DNA of 64,000 nucleotides from Lachnospiraceae bacterium UBA7093 (GCA_002492465.1 DKYT01000011.1:1728-65727); one strand, 5' to 3'; numbered from the stretch's first letter, positions 44,508 through 54,050 are shown. Notes: generated by a model from the letters alone, not told the origin. Translations and numbers: made by a program.

Positions 44508-44963
44508 CTAAAGGGATGCAACGATAACCGCTATGACAATTCCAAGAATTGCCCCCATCAAAACCTGCAGCGGCGTATGTCCCACAAATTCTTTCAGCTT
44601 TGCCTCCGGGCTGATGTTTTTACCCATATTGGTAAATACCTCCAGCATTTCGTTGAGCACCTGCCCCTGCTTGCCTGTCTCCCTGCGAACTCCCATGGCG
44701 TCATACATCACAATAATGGCAAGCATGACTGTTACGGCAAACTCAAAGCCGCTTCCTCCATACTGTATTCCCGTTGCTGTGGCAAGGGCGCACACTGTCG
44801 CCGAGTGGGAGCTTGGCATACCGCCGCTGCCCACCATCCTCTCCGCCACAAATTTCTTCGTCAGTATCAGGTGGATCAGCGTTTTTAGGATCTGCGCCAC
44901 CAGCCAGCCAAGGGCTGCAGAAATGAAAATTTTATTTTGAAATAATTCCCTTATAAAATCCAT
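44508..44963 (-). CDS. DUF212 (divergent PAP2) membrane protein, 151 aa
   Basis: Small membrane protein with four to five helices. The conserved SGGMPSSHSATVCALAT motif lies near residue 46 and VGHTPLQVLMGAILG is near the C-terminus. These belong to the divergent PAP2 (DUF212) family, related to lipid phosphatases, though phosphatase activity is not demonstrated for this group. The ATG at 44963 follows the rfbD stop by one base, with AAGGA 12 bases before it, so the two are cotranslated. A TTG nine bases earlier is possible. Dephosphorylation of a carrier lipid such as undecaprenyl pyrophosphate would fit the neighbours. Confidence 0.85.
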   Translation of the reverse strand: MDFIRELFQNKIFISAALGWLVAQILKTLIHLILTKKFVAERMVGSGGMPSSHSATVCALATATGIQYGGSGFEFAVTVMLAIIVMYDAMGVRRETGKQGQVLNEMLEVFTNMGKNISPEAKLKEFVGHTPLQVLMGAILGIVIAVIVASL

Positions 44964-44964
44964 T

Positions 44965-45810
44965 TTATACAAGTTCCTTCATATAAACGGCAAGCGCATC
45001 CCGCCAATCAGCGAACATAAAATCTGTGGTCAACTTCAGCATATAATTTTCCAATATGGAATAGGCTGGTCTGGGCGCCTTTGCTCCGAATTCCTCTGTG
45101 GTGATCGCCTTTACCTTTGTATCCTTACCCGCCAGTCTGAAAATCTCTCCTGCAAACTCCGCCCAGGAGCAGCTTCCCTCACAGGTAGCATGGAATACAC
45201 CGTAGTTTTCTGTAAAAAGAAGGTGTGAGATCGCCCCTGCAAGCTCCCTGGCACTGGTAGGGCTTCCCACCTGGTCTCCTACCACTTTAACCTGGTCATT
45301 GGTCTCCGAAAGACGCAGCATGGTTTTCACAAAGTTTTTCCCATCCCCGTACAGCCATGCCGTCCTTAAAATGAAATACCGGCTGGCAAAATCCTTCACC
45401 ATATTTTCTCCTGCAAGCTTCGTGGTTCCATAAGCGCCCTGGGGATTGGGCTTGTCAAACTCAACATAAGGCTTATCCGCTTTACCGTCAAAAATATAAT
45501 CGGTAGAAATATGCACCATCTTTGCTCCTGTTTCAGAAGCTGCAATACTTAAATTTCTTGGGCCAATGGCATTAATGCGATATGCCTTGTCCCACTCATC
45601 CTCACAGGCATCCACACCCGTATGGGCGGCGCAGTTGATAATGGCATAGGGCTTTACCTCCCTGGCAAGCTCCATGACCTTGTCAATATTGGTAATATCA
45701 AGTTCCGCCACATCCGTGTTGACAAATTCAATTTCACTGTTACCCTTCATCTCAAGATTAATCGCACGCCCCAACTGTCCGTTGCAACCCGTTACGATAA
45801 CTTTCTTCAT
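44965..45810 (-). CDS. rfbD: dTDP-4-dehydrorhamnose reductase family protein, 281 aa
   Basis: NAD(P)H-dependent reductase completing dTDP-L-rhamnose or a related deoxysugar. The dinucleotide loop is VTGCNGQLGRAI near residues 6-17. STDYIFDG and the catalytic YGTTKLAGE pair follow, with the substrate-recognition block FILRTAWLYG. The preferred ATG at 45810 has AAAGGAAG upstream. An in-frame start at 45915 would add 35 residues and swallow the promoter. rmlA, rmlB and rmlC are not in this window, so the sugar cannot be fixed. It opens the operon that continues to DUF212, gmd and fcl. Confidence 0.87.
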   Translation of the reverse strand: MKKVIVTGCNGQLGRAINLEMKGNSEIEFVNTDVAELDITNIDKVMELAREVKPYAIINCAAHTGVDACEDEWDKAYRINAIGPRNLSIAASETGAKMVHISTDYIFDGKADKPYVEFDKPNPQGAYGTTKLAGENMVKDFASRYFILRTAWLYGDGKNFVKTMLRLSETNDQVKVVGDQVGSPTSARELAGAISHLLFTENYGVFHATCEGSCSWAEFAGEIFRLAGKDTKVKAITTEEFGAKAPRPAYSILENYMLKLTTDFMFADWRDALAVYMKELV

Positions 45811-45853
45811 ATCATCAAATCTTCCTTTCACATATTTTAAACATCCGCTTATT

Positions 45854-45882
45854 ATTTTACCCTTTTTCCCCATTTTAGACAA
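45854..45882 (-). promoter_or_regulatory. Promoter of the sugar-nucleotide operon
   Basis: Reading leftward, TTGTCT (45877-45882), a 17-bp spacer and TAAAAT (45854-45859), 44 bp before the rfbD ATG. Confidence 0.65.
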
Positions 45883-46020
45883 GGGTTTCATAAAATATCC
45901 CATTCTCCGCACCATAGCAAAATTTCGGTTCCTTCTTTTTCACAGGATAAACTGTTGTCATGCCACATATTTCGTAATATTTTCTTAATATTTTTGTATA
46001 TGTTTTTACACAATTTGCTA

Positions 46021-46049
46021 GTGACTCTTATTTCCATGTATGTTATAAT
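46021..46049 (+). promoter_or_regulatory. Promoter of the DUF3048 lipoprotein
   Basis: GTGACT (46021-46026), a 17-bp spacer and TATAAT (46044-46049), the latter preceded by TGT to make an extended -10 element. Confidence 0.55.
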
Positions 46050-46105
46050 AATAACCGTGTAATTAGAGATAGTTACGATATTTTAACAATTGAAAGCGAG
46101 GAAAT

Positions 46106-47263
46106 ATGATGAAAAGATTACAAGTTCTATGTCTTGTAGCCTTGTCTTCATCTCTTTTATTGTTCGGCTGCGGAAAAGATTCCGATGAAGTGGTTGCTCC
46201 TGTGGTTGAACCCATTGTAGAGCCGCAGACCCAGACCGAGGGCGGTACCGGAGAAGAGACTGAAAGCACAGACGAGCTTGATACCCCGCCGGCAGAGGGT
46301 ATGGCGAGAAGCAGGCTGACCCATGAATGGGTAAGCGAGGATGTTGCAAAGACGCGTCCTGTTGCCATTATGATCCCCAACTCTAAAACAGCAAGCCAAT
46401 ATGGCATTTCAAATGCATCCGTTCTGTACGAATGCAACGTGGAAGGCAGTATGACAAGGCTGATGGGCGTGTTTGAGGACTGGAGCAACATTGAGAAGCT
46501 GGGTAACATCAGAAGCTGCCGTGACTACTATGTTTATTGGGCTTTTGAATGGGATGCCATCTATATTCATTACGGCGGACCTTTCTACATAGACGATATT
46601 ATCGGAAGAAGCGATACTCAAAATATCAACTGCATTCAGTATGGAAACGCAACCTTCCGGGACAAGGCAAAGAATTCAACCGACAACGCCTTTACCTCCA
46701 CCGATAGAATTAAGGACGCTGCCGCCCATTATAACTATCCTCTGGAGTACAGAGAAGGTTATGCGGATGAAGAGCATTATCTCTTTGCTTCCGAAAAAGA
46801 GCCTAACACATTGGATCAATATGCAGATGCCATTACCGCCGCTAAGGTGGACATGTCTCCTGCCTATCCTGTTACCAACTGCTATTTTGAATACAATGAG
46901 TCCACCGGGCTTTACGACAGATACCAGCATTTATCCGGTGACAGCGACGGTCCTCATATCGACCTGGCAAACAACCAGCAGCTTGCTTTCAAGAATCTGC
47001 TGATCCAGAATACTTATTATGAAGTAAGAGACCAAAAGGGCTATCTTGCTTTCCAGTGCCATGACACTACCCGCGACGGCTGGTTCTTTACCAACGGGAA
47101 AGGTATTCATGTTACCTGGGAGAAGACCTCCGACTACGGCGCTACCAGATACTACGATGACGCCGGAAACGAGATCAAGCTGAATCCCGGCAAGACCATG
47201 GTCTGCATCTTAGAAGACGGCGATACCTTTACGGTAGATGGAAAAACCATCGAAGCCGATTAA
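46106..47263 (+). CDS. DUF3048 (YerB-like) lipoprotein, 385 aa
   Basis: Surface lipoprotein of unknown function. The signal sequence ends in the lipobox LLLFGC, with Cys22 as the lipid attachment site. A Glu/Thr/Pro-rich linker (about 27-65) is followed by the DUF3048 domain with RPVAIMIPNSKTASQYGIS, LYECNVEGSMTRLMGVF, RSCRDYYVYWAFEWDAIYIH and a C-terminal GKTMVCILEDG. This is the YerB-type domain arrangement. GAGG lies before two adjacent ATG codons, at 46106 and 46109. It is monocistronic with a terminator at 47290-47326, and its promoter is divergent from the sugar operon. Confidence 0.87.
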   Translation: MMKRLQVLCLVALSSSLLLFGCGKDSDEVVAPVVEPIVEPQTQTEGGTGEETESTDELDTPPAEGMARSRLTHEWVSEDVAKTRPVAIMIPNSKTASQYGISNASVLYECNVEGSMTRLMGVFEDWSNIEKLGNIRSCRDYYVYWAFEWDAIYIHYGGPFYIDDIIGRSDTQNINCIQYGNATFRDKAKNSTDNAFTSTDRIKDAAAHYNYPLEYREGYADEEHYLFASEKEPNTLDQYADAITAAKVDMSPAYPVTNCYFEYNESTGLYDRYQHLSGDSDGPHIDLANNQQLAFKNLLIQNTYYEVRDQKGYLAFQCHDTTRDGWFFTNGKGIHVTWEKTSDYGATRYYDDAGNEIKLNPGKTMVCILEDGDTFTVDGKTIEAD

Positions 47264-47289
47264 GCAAAATGATATAAACCTATCAGGAA

Positions 47290-47326
47290 ACCCCGGAGCG
47301 AATTGATTCACCCCGGGGTCTTTTGA
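47290..47326 (+). terminator. Terminator after the DUF3048 gene
   Basis: ACCCCGG/CCGGGGT with a 16-nt loop, then CTTTT, starting 27 bp after the stop codon. Confidence 0.7.
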
Positions 47327-47354
47327 TGCATTGTATTTCATCAGATAAGCCGGC

Positions 47355-49052
47355 TCACAAAGTGTGGCGGCGTTCGTTGATCTCCAAGTCCAGCCTGTTA
47401 ATTGCCGAGAAAATGGCGCGCACCGAAGCTCTGGTAATATTCGAGCTTACGCCTACGCCGTAAGTGACTCTTCCGCTGTCTGCATCCAGCAGATGAATAT
47501 ACGCCGCCGCCTGAGAATTGGAACCGCTTTGAAGGGCGTGCTCCTCATAGTCCAGAATCTTAATTTTCGTGCCAAGCTCCTGCTGCATACCTCTTTGAAC
47601 CGCATCGATAGGTCCGTTTCCCACAGCCTCGAACTTCTTCTCTGTTCCATGATCTGTATAGATCACATGTACTCTTGTATCAAACTCTGACTGAACCTCA
47701 TCGCTGAGATCGTCCACCCGCAGCCTGCGGAAATGAATCGGTTCCTTTTTATCCAAATATTCCTTTCGGAATGCCTCCATGATCTCGTCCGGCGAAACCT
47801 CCCCCTGTTTTTCAGAAATGTCCTGAATCACATTCGCAAATTCCCTGTGCATTCCCTTTGGCAGCTTAAAGCCGAAATAGGTATCCATCACAAAAGCAAC
47901 GCCGCCCTTTCCGGACTGAGAATTAATACGCACAATAGGCTCGTACTCTCTTCCGATATCCGAGGGATCGATGGGCAGATAGGGTACCTGCCAGTATTCG
48001 CTTTTTCTCTCCTTCATCGCCTTAACGCCCTTATTGATGGCATCCTGATGAGAACCTGAAAAGGCGGTAAACACCAGCTTTCCGGCATAGGGATGTCTGG
48101 GGTGGATGGGAATCTTACAGCATCTCTCATACAGCTCAATGATCTCATTGATCTTTTCAATGTGAAGCTCCGGATCAATCCCCTGAGAAAACATATTGTA
48201 GGCAATGTTCAGCACATCCACATTTCCGGTTCTCTCACCATTGCCAAACAGGGTTCCCTCCACTCTTTCCGCACCGGCAAGCATGGCAAGCTCCGCCGAG
48301 GCAACTCCTGTACCTCTGTCATTGTGGGGATGCACACTGAGAATAATGCTTTCCCTGTTCTTAAAATGTGTGTTCATCCATTCGATCTGATCCGCATACA
48401 CATTCGGCGTGTTCATTTCCACAGTGGAAGGCAGATTTATGATTATGGGATTTTCTTTATCAGGTCCCCACGCCTCCTGCACAGCCGTGCAGATTTCAAG
48501 GGCAAAATCCAGTTCCGTTCCGGTAAAGCTTTCAGGGGAATATTCCAGAATGATTTTTCCCGGAAACTTTGCGGCGCGCTCCTTTACCATCAACGTCCCC
48601 TTAACTGCAATATCAACGATCTCTTCCCGGCTCATGCCGAATACCACGTCCCTCTGCAGCGTGGAAGTGGAATTGTAGATATGCACAATCGCCTCTTTAC
48701 AGCCTTCTATGGATGCAAAGGTGCGGTCGATCAGTTCTTCCCGGCATTGGGTAAGCACCTGCACCCGTACGTCGTCGGGAATCATTTTGCGCTCAACCAG
48801 TTGGCGCAGAAAGTCATATTCAATCTGGCTCGCCGCCGGGAAACCGATTTCAATTTCCTTAAATCCCAGCTTCACCAGATACTGAAACATTTCAATTTTT
48901 TCACTGACCACCATGGGGTCGATCAACGCCTGGTTTCCGTCCCTTAAGTCCACGCTGCACCAAACCGGCGCTTTTTCAATCTCCTTGTTCGGCCATTTTC
49001 TTTCCGGATAATCAACCACCGGATTTTTTCTGTAACGCTTATAATTCAGCAT
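47355..49052 (-). CDS. leuA: 2-isopropylmalate synthase, 565 aa
   Basis: First step of leucine synthesis, joining 2-oxoisovalerate and acetyl-CoA. It is the long form of the enzyme. The catalytic TIM barrel has VDLRDGNQALIDP at its start and HPHNDRGTGVA with metal-binding His residues, and the C-terminal regulatory domain ends with SSNITRASVRAIFSAINRL, the leucine-sensing type. I choose ATG 49052, which has GGAGGAG six bases upstream. The earlier in-frame start at 49115 would sit within a leader hairpin. Other leu genes are not in the window. HPr lies 85 bp upstream on the same strand, an odd neighbour. Confidence 0.93.
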   Translation of the reverse strand: MLNYKRYRKNPVVDYPERKWPNKEIEKAPVWCSVDLRDGNQALIDPMVVSEKIEMFQYLVKLGFKEIEIGFPAASQIEYDFLRQLVERKMIPDDVRVQVLTQCREELIDRTFASIEGCKEAIVHIYNSTSTLQRDVVFGMSREEIVDIAVKGTLMVKERAAKFPGKIILEYSPESFTGTELDFALEICTAVQEAWGPDKENPIIINLPSTVEMNTPNVYADQIEWMNTHFKNRESIILSVHPHNDRGTGVASAELAMLAGAERVEGTLFGNGERTGNVDVLNIAYNMFSQGIDPELHIEKINEIIELYERCCKIPIHPRHPYAGKLVFTAFSGSHQDAINKGVKAMKERKSEYWQVPYLPIDPSDIGREYEPIVRINSQSGKGGVAFVMDTYFGFKLPKGMHREFANVIQDISEKQGEVSPDEIMEAFRKEYLDKKEPIHFRRLRVDDLSDEVQSEFDTRVHVIYTDHGTEKKFEAVGNGPIDAVQRGMQQELGTKIKILDYEEHALQSGSNSQAAAYIHLLDADSGRVTYGVGVSSNITRASVRAIFSAINRLDLEINERRHTL

Positions 49053-49074
49053 ATTTTTCTCCTCCATACAATAG

Positions 49075-49106
49075 AAAGCCGATCCGAGATAAGACAGACC
49101 GGCTTT
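49075..49106 (-). terminator. Hairpin between HPr and leuA
   Basis: AAAGCCGGTC/GATCGGCTTT (10 bp with one G-U pair) around a 12-nt loop. There is no T run, so it may be a weak terminator of HPr or a leader structure of leuA. I see no leucine-rich leader peptide. Confidence 0.45.
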
Positions 49107-49137
49107 AATATACATATAACTCTTTGAAGCTTGGGGA

Positions 49138-49401
49138 TTACTCGCCTAAACCGTTTTCGATTGCTTTTACCAAAGTTTGAAGCGCTTCCTCCTCATCCTC
49201 CCCCTCGCAGATAAATTCAATTTCGTCACCGCATTTTACACAGGCACCCAGAACGCTCAGTACACTTTTTGCGTTTGCAGTATTATCTCTAAACGTAAAG
49301 GTTATCAATGACTTAAACTGCATTGCTTCCTTGCACAGGATGCCGGCTGACCGTAAGTGAAGACCTGTTGGGTTCTTAATAACCACCTTTTGCCTTACCA
49401 T
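49138..49401 (-). CDS. ptsH: Phosphocarrier protein HPr, 87 aa
   Basis: General phosphoryl carrier of the sugar PTS and target of HprK. Both regulatory sites are in place: His15 in GLHLRS for transfer from Enzyme I, and Ser46 in NAKSVLSVLG for the kinase. The ATG at 49401 is preferred because GGAGG lies eight bases upstream. In-frame codons above it begin at 49476 and would span the promoter. No ptsI follows, since leuA is the next gene on this strand. It is the true counterpart of the His15-less protein at 25501. Confidence 0.92.
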   Translation of the reverse strand: MVRQKVVIKNPTGLHLRSAGILCKEAMQFKSLITFTFRDNTANAKSVLSVLGACVKCGDEIEFICEGEDEEEALQTLVKAIENGLGE

Positions 49402-49458
49402 ACTATTTTCCTCCAATTCATTTTCTGCCTGATACTCCCGCTCATACCTCTCTTCAAT

Positions 49459-49487
49459 ACTATAACATCTTTCCATGGCTTTCTCAA
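49459..49487 (-). promoter_or_regulatory. HPr gene promoter
   Basis: Reading leftward, TTGAGA (49482-49487), a 17-bp spacer and TATAGT (49459-49464), 58 bp before the HPr ATG. Confidence 0.7.
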
Positions 49488-49528
49488 GTATTACTTCGTT
49501 ACAGTATGACGTTCTGTATCATACAGGT

Positions 49529-50878
49529 TTACAGCATAATATCCTGAATCAGTTCGGCAAGCTGTTTTGCATCCTTTTCGATCATCTTCTGGTCTTTTCC
49601 TTCGATCATAACACGTACCATAGGCTCTGTACCCGAAGGACGGATCAGCACCCTTCCCTCGCCTGCAAACTTCTGATTCAGCTTCTGGATCGCGTCGGCA
49701 ATCTCCGGATATTCCATATATCTTTCTTTCTTGTGATTGGGAACCTTGGCATTCACAAGCGCCTGCGGAAGCACCTCCATAATAGAAGCAAGCTCCGATA
49801 AGGGTTTGCCTGTTTCAGCCATAACCTTCAGCAAATGCAAAGCGCTGAGCAGACCGTCGCCTGTGGTATTTTCTTTCAGGAAAATAATGTGTCCTGACTG
49901 TTCGCCTCCAAGGCTGGCGCCGATTTCTCTCATTCTCTCCAGCACATAACGGTCACCTACTTTTGTCTGCTCTATTTTAATATCGTTTTTCTCTCCCATG
50001 AGGAAAAAGCCCAGGTTACTCATAACCGTTGCAACGATTGTGTCGTTCGCCAGCTCTCCCTTCTCTTTCATGTGATTTCCTACGATTGCCATGATCTGAT
50101 CGCCGTCTACCACATTTCCCTGTTCGTCAACGGCAAGCAGTCTGTCGGCATCTCCGTCAAAAGCAAGCCCCAGGTTTGCCTTCTCGTAAACCACCCTTGC
50201 CTTCAATTCCTCCATATGTGTGGAACCGCAATTGGCATTGATATTGGTACCGTCAGGCATGTTGTGGATCGCCACGATGCTGCCGCCAAGTTCTTTCAGC
50301 GCCTCAACGGAAGTGTAATAAGAAGCGCCTTCCGCACAGTCCACCACAATCTTAAAGCCTGTAAGGTCCACATTCACAGACTGAATGGAATGATTGATAT
50401 ACTCCTCCCTTGCATCTGTCCGGTACTTGATTTTGCCTACGTTGGGACCGATGGGAAAGCGAATATCGCTCATACCGCATTTAATGATATTTTCTATTTC
50501 GTCCTCCAATGCATCCGGCAGCTTATAGCCGTTTGCATCAAAAAACTTAATGCCGTTAAACTCCACAGGATTGTGGGATGCGGAGATTACCACTCCGGCG
50601 TCCACCTTATATTTTCTTGTAAGATATGCCACTGCCGGAGTGGGAATCACTCCTACGTAAACTGCGTTGGCGCCCACCGAACAGATACCTGCCATAAGCG
50701 CGTTGGCAAGCATATCCCCTGAAATTCTTGTGTCGCATCCTACCATGATCGTTGGCTTATGCATATTTTCCTTTGTAAGAACATACGCGCCTGCCTGCCC
50801 CAGCTGCATAGCAAGCAACGGCGTTAATTCATCGTTTGCCACTCCTCTGACACCATCTGTACCAAATAATCTTCCCAT
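49529..50878 (-). CDS. glmM: Phosphoglucosamine mutase GlmM, 449 aa
   Basis: Interconverts glucosamine-6-phosphate and glucosamine-1-phosphate for UDP-GlcNAc and peptidoglycan synthesis. The active-site serine is in VISASHNPVEFNG, the metal loop is FDGDADR, and GEQSGHIIF and the C-terminal RPSGTEPMVRVM phosphate-binding loop follow. The ATG at 50878 is chosen for its match to the family start (MGRLFGTDGVRG). It ends the operon from cdaA, an arrangement conserved in Firmicutes, and GlmM is known to inhibit CdaA in Bacillus and Listeria. Confidence 0.96.
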   Translation of the reverse strand: MGRLFGTDGVRGVANDELTPLLAMQLGQAGAYVLTKENMHKPTIMVGCDTRISGDMLANALMAGICSVGANAVYVGVIPTPAVAYLTRKYKVDAGVVISASHNPVEFNGIKFFDANGYKLPDALEDEIENIIKCGMSDIRFPIGPNVGKIKYRTDAREEYINHSIQSVNVDLTGFKIVVDCAEGASYYTSVEALKELGGSIVAIHNMPDGTNINANCGSTHMEELKARVVYEKANLGLAFDGDADRLLAVDEQGNVVDGDQIMAIVGNHMKEKGELANDTIVATVMSNLGFFLMGEKNDIKIEQTKVGDRYVLERMREIGASLGGEQSGHIIFLKENTTGDGLLSALHLLKVMAETGKPLSELASIMEVLPQALVNAKVPNHKKERYMEYPEIADAIQKLNQKFAGEGRVLIRPSGTEPMVRVMIEGKDQKMIEKDAKQLAELIQDIML

Positions 50879-50915
50879 TTTACTGTCCCTGTCCTTTCCT
50901 ACCTGTCTTTTCAAT

Positions 50916-52196
50916 CTATTCCGTCTGCTCTGAAATGTGCAGCGTCACCGTAACGGGACTGCGTAAAGTCACTTCATCCGGCAGGCCAAAATCAACATTC
51001 ACCGTATAGAAGCCCGGCTCCGGCTCCGTTAAGCCTCTTGTCTGCATCCATTCCTGAATATCCACCACACCCGATATGCTGCTTGCCTGCAGACCTGCCA
51101 CATCCCTGGAAAGCCCTACGGCTTCTATCACAAAACTTTCTTCCAAACCGGATATACTTGCCTCATAGCCTTCGGGAAGATTGGTAATCCGAACCCGTTC
51201 CTCCCTGATTTCCAAACGCTTGGTCACCTCCGGCTCTATCAAAACGGTAACGGTGCGAACCGCATCATCTCCGTTGGCAAGCGCCACATTATCCGGCAGA
51301 TACGGGCGGATATCCACGTCCGCAGTATAATCTTCCTCCTGATCCGTAATATCCAATACCTCCGAAGGCACTACTATTTCTGAAATATTTTTAATCGCAT
51401 TGGGTTTTCCGGCTATCTCCACAACAGCATCGTTTCCTTCTATCTCGCCGGTTGCCCTGAAGCCTGCCCCGGGTCTTCCTGTAGAACTGAATCTTACAGG
51501 GACAGCAGCTTTCTGCAGAATCGTTACCTTTACGCCGGTGGAACGGATATTCTGAGTAATGCGGCTGGTATCTGTAATCTCATTGTCATCCCCGTCATAC
51601 AGCCTGATCTCCGCATTGGTTATGATATCGCTGACCATTCCCGTAACGGATACATCCACCGCGGCACGGGACACCTGGTCGATCACCGACTGAGGACCTG
51701 AGATCCTGACCACATTCTGATCCATTGTGATCTCGCCCACCATATAGCCTTCTTCAATTTTGCCAGATGTGGTTGCCTTAAGCGCCAGCGCCTTGCTCCG
51801 CTTATTTTCTATTTTCAGCTTTACGGTGTCAATGCTGCCTGTGATACTGGTAATTTCACTGCCGGAAACATTGGTCGAAAGCTTAATGGATATGGTATCG
51901 AGACTGCTCAGCTCGCTCACATCCGCCGTTGCGATAATATTTTCTTCCTTCAGTCCGGTGACCACAGAGCGGGGACCTCTCACCACCACCTTGTCAATCA
52001 CATCGGTTCCCTCCAGCACCTCGTACACCTGCCCGGAATCGGTAATAATATTTGTATTTAAAAGCTTAACCGGTATGTTGTAAAGAGACCGCGGCTCAGT
52101 GGGGTTGTTGATACTGGTCACCACCAGCCACAGGACTATTGCCAGAAAAAGGGATCCGATTTTTAGACCTATATTTCTCGTTAACCTATTTTTCAC
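50916..52196 (-). CDS. cdaR: CdaR-type YbbR-domain regulator of c-di-AMP synthesis, 426 aa
   Basis: Membrane-anchored protein with a single N-terminal helix (about 11-30) and an extracytoplasmic part built of several YbbR repeats. The repeats are visible as VVVRGPRS, VRISGPQSVIDQV, VVEIAGKP and VIEAVGLS. It binds and modulates the diadenylate cyclase CdaA in other Firmicutes. Start codon and CdaA stop overlap by 11 bp, so the two are co-made. The length is usual for Clostridia. It is unrelated to the PucR-like CdaR family encoded at 5824. Confidence 0.92.
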   Translation of the reverse strand: MKNRLTRNIGLKIGSLFLAIVLWLVVTSINNPTEPRSLYNIPVKLLNTNIITDSGQVYEVLEGTDVIDKVVVRGPRSVVTGLKEENIIATADVSELSSLDTISIKLSTNVSGSEITSITGSIDTVKLKIENKRSKALALKATTSGKIEEGYMVGEITMDQNVVRISGPQSVIDQVSRAAVDVSVTGMVSDIITNAEIRLYDGDDNEITDTSRITQNIRSTGVKVTILQKAAVPVRFSSTGRPGAGFRATGEIEGNDAVVEIAGKPNAIKNISEIVVPSEVLDITDQEEDYTADVDIRPYLPDNVALANGDDAVRTVTVLIEPEVTKRLEIREERVRITNLPEGYEASISGLEESFVIEAVGLSRDVAGLQASSISGVVDIQEWMQTRGLTEPEPGFYTVNVDFGLPDEVTLRSPVTVTLHISEQTE

Positions 52197-53055
52197 CTTT
52201 AGACCGCCCCTTCCATAGAATTCTCTTCCGGCTTTCTTCCTCCGGCTTGTTCTGTATGGTTCTGAGTCTCTCCTTCAGGGTATCGCCATTTAAGTTGCGC
52301 TCCAGTTCCCCTCTGTATGCTACGCTGATCTTGCCCGTTTCCTCGGACACGATAACGGTAAGGGAATCTGTTGCCTCGGAAATTCCAACGCCGGCTCTGT
52401 GTCTGGTTCCCAGCTCCTTACTCAGCCGCATATTATCCGAAAGAGGCAGATAACAGGTAGCGGAAACCACCCTGTTTCCTCTTATGATTACGGCGCCGTC
52501 ATGAAGCGGCGTATTATGTTCAAAAATATTAATCAAAAGCTGACTGGTAACGATGCCGTCCACATCGATACCGGTTCTTTCATATTCCACAAGATTCTGA
52601 TCCTGTTCCACAACAATAAGGGCTCCGGTTTTTGCCTTGCCCATTTCCACACATGCCTTTGCTATTTCATTGATCGTCTTATCCGAAAATCTTCCTTCTC
52701 CGGGAGTTCTTCCCAACTCAAAGGGAACAATGGAGGAAATAATATTTTTCCTCCCAAGTTCTTCCACCGCCTTGCGAAGCTCCGGCTGGAGAATGACGAT
52801 CACCGCTGTTACCGCTACTCCAAACATGTTATTCACGATCCAGAGTATGGTATTCATCTCAAAGTATGCTGCGACTAATATAAATACGGCAATCACAAGA
52901 ATACCCTTCAGCAATGACCATGCCTTTGTATTCTTGATCCACACCAGTATGTGATACAGCAGAAAGGAGATGATAATGATCTCCACAATGTCTGCCCATC
53001 TAATGCCTGATACCCGTGACAAGTATGTTTCTACAAGTTCTAATCCACGCGACAT
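52186..53055 (-). CDS. cdaA: Diadenylate cyclase CdaA, 289 aa
   Basis: Makes c-di-AMP, the second messenger for osmolyte and cell-wall homeostasis. Three membrane helices occupy about residues 15-90, and a DAC domain follows at about 105-260. Its active-site motifs are intact: LHDGAVII (DGA) and GTRHRAGVG (RHR). The C-terminal tail is basic. cdaR and glmM follow, an arrangement conserved across Firmicutes. Two small membrane protein genes precede it by 35 bp on the same strand. Confidence 0.96.
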   Translation of the reverse strand: MSRGLELVETYLSRVSGIRWADIVEIIIISFLLYHILVWIKNTKAWSLLKGILVIAVFILVAAYFEMNTILWIVNNMFGVAVTAVIVILQPELRKAVEELGRKNIISSIVPFELGRTPGEGRFSDKTINEIAKACVEMGKAKTGALIVVEQDQNLVEYERTGIDVDGIVTSQLLINIFEHNTPLHDGAVIIRGNRVVSATCYLPLSDNMRLSKELGTRHRAGVGISEATDSLTVIVSEETGKISVAYRGELERNLNGDTLKERLRTIQNKPEEESRKRILWKGRSKGEK

Positions 53056-53090
53056 TTCATCATTCCCCGTTGCTAAAATATGATTTTAAT

Positions 53091-54050
53091 TTACCTTCTG
53101 GATTGTCCGCCGGAATATTTCTTTTTGGATGTATTGATCCGCTTCACTGTTTTGGAAGGCGCCGCAACCGTAATCTTAGGCACCGCCTTTACATAATAAT
53201 AATATTCGTCATCCTCAAACTGCACCTTTTCCGTCCGGTTGTAATCTACATGGAATGCAAAGAATTCCACCACCTTTGCAATCAACACGGAAAAAATAGT
53301 TCCTACTATGATTCCTACAATGGATACATTAATGTCAAACATCAGATCCCCAACCAGCAAAACCATTACATCCACCAGCGCACCGGCAATAATTGCAATC
53401 GTCCATGCATAATTTACGGACATTCTTTTAATAAAATAAACTAAAATAATGGTAATTGCAAAAGCGGCAATGGTAATCACCATCTGCTTATTGTTGATCA
53501 GTCCGTCAATGATAAACCTGAATTTTGTGGCAATATCATCCGCATCCATTCCTGAGAGCGCCGTAGCGCTGTCTGCAACATAACTGATCAGATAGCTGAC
53601 CATCACTCCGCATCCCACGGAAATGGCGCTTGCAGGGGTTCCTAAAAGTCCCATAGTAAGGGGAATCACATATGGAATTTTAAGTAAAAAGCACATAGGC
53701 GTCAGCAAAACCACCAACGTGTCCTTGGGTGAAAATCTGAAGTAAAGCAGGAACATCACCAGGAAAAGCACCAGTGCAATCGCCGCGCACTCCAGAGATA
53801 ACGCGTATAAATGAAGCACGATAAACGCCGCCGCCACAAAAATAATAAAATTCATGGGCATAAAAGAGCACATCAGCGATAGGATCAGCACCAGCGATAT
53901 GCTGTCGATCTTATGCATATATCCGACTTTTCCGTTGATCATCATCAGCGCTGCAAGCGCCAGAATCAATTTCATTAGTGGCTTCAAGTATACTTCATAT
54001 TTACTGATAAAAATTTTAATATACTGCTTTGCAACAAGTAAAGTTGTCAT
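53091..54050 (-). CDS. Polytopic membrane protein of unknown function, 319 aa
   Basis: Nine or so hydrophobic segments cover about residues 20-265, and a C-terminal cytoplasmic tail of about 50 residues contains DDEYYYYVKAVPKITV and a basic end. No catalytic motif is recognisable, and I do not know the family. The ATG at 54050 has GAGG eight bases upstream and lies 10 bp after the preceding stop. It stands between the 129-residue membrane protein and cdaA in what looks like one operon, so a link to c-di-AMP or envelope biogenesis is only contextual. Confidence 0.75.
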   Translation of the reverse strand: MTTLLVAKQYIKIFISKYEVYLKPLMKLILALAALMMINGKVGYMHKIDSISLVLILSLMCSFMPMNFIIFVAAAFIVLHLYALSLECAAIALVLFLVMFLLYFRFSPKDTLVVLLTPMCFLLKIPYVIPLTMGLLGTPASAISVGCGVMVSYLISYVADSATALSGMDADDIATKFRFIIDGLINNKQMVITIAAFAITIILVYFIKRMSVNYAWTIAIIAGALVDVMVLLVGDLMFDINVSIVGIIVGTIFSVLIAKVVEFFAFHVDYNRTEKVQFEDDEYYYYVKAVPKITVAAPSKTVKRINTSKKKYSGGQSRR

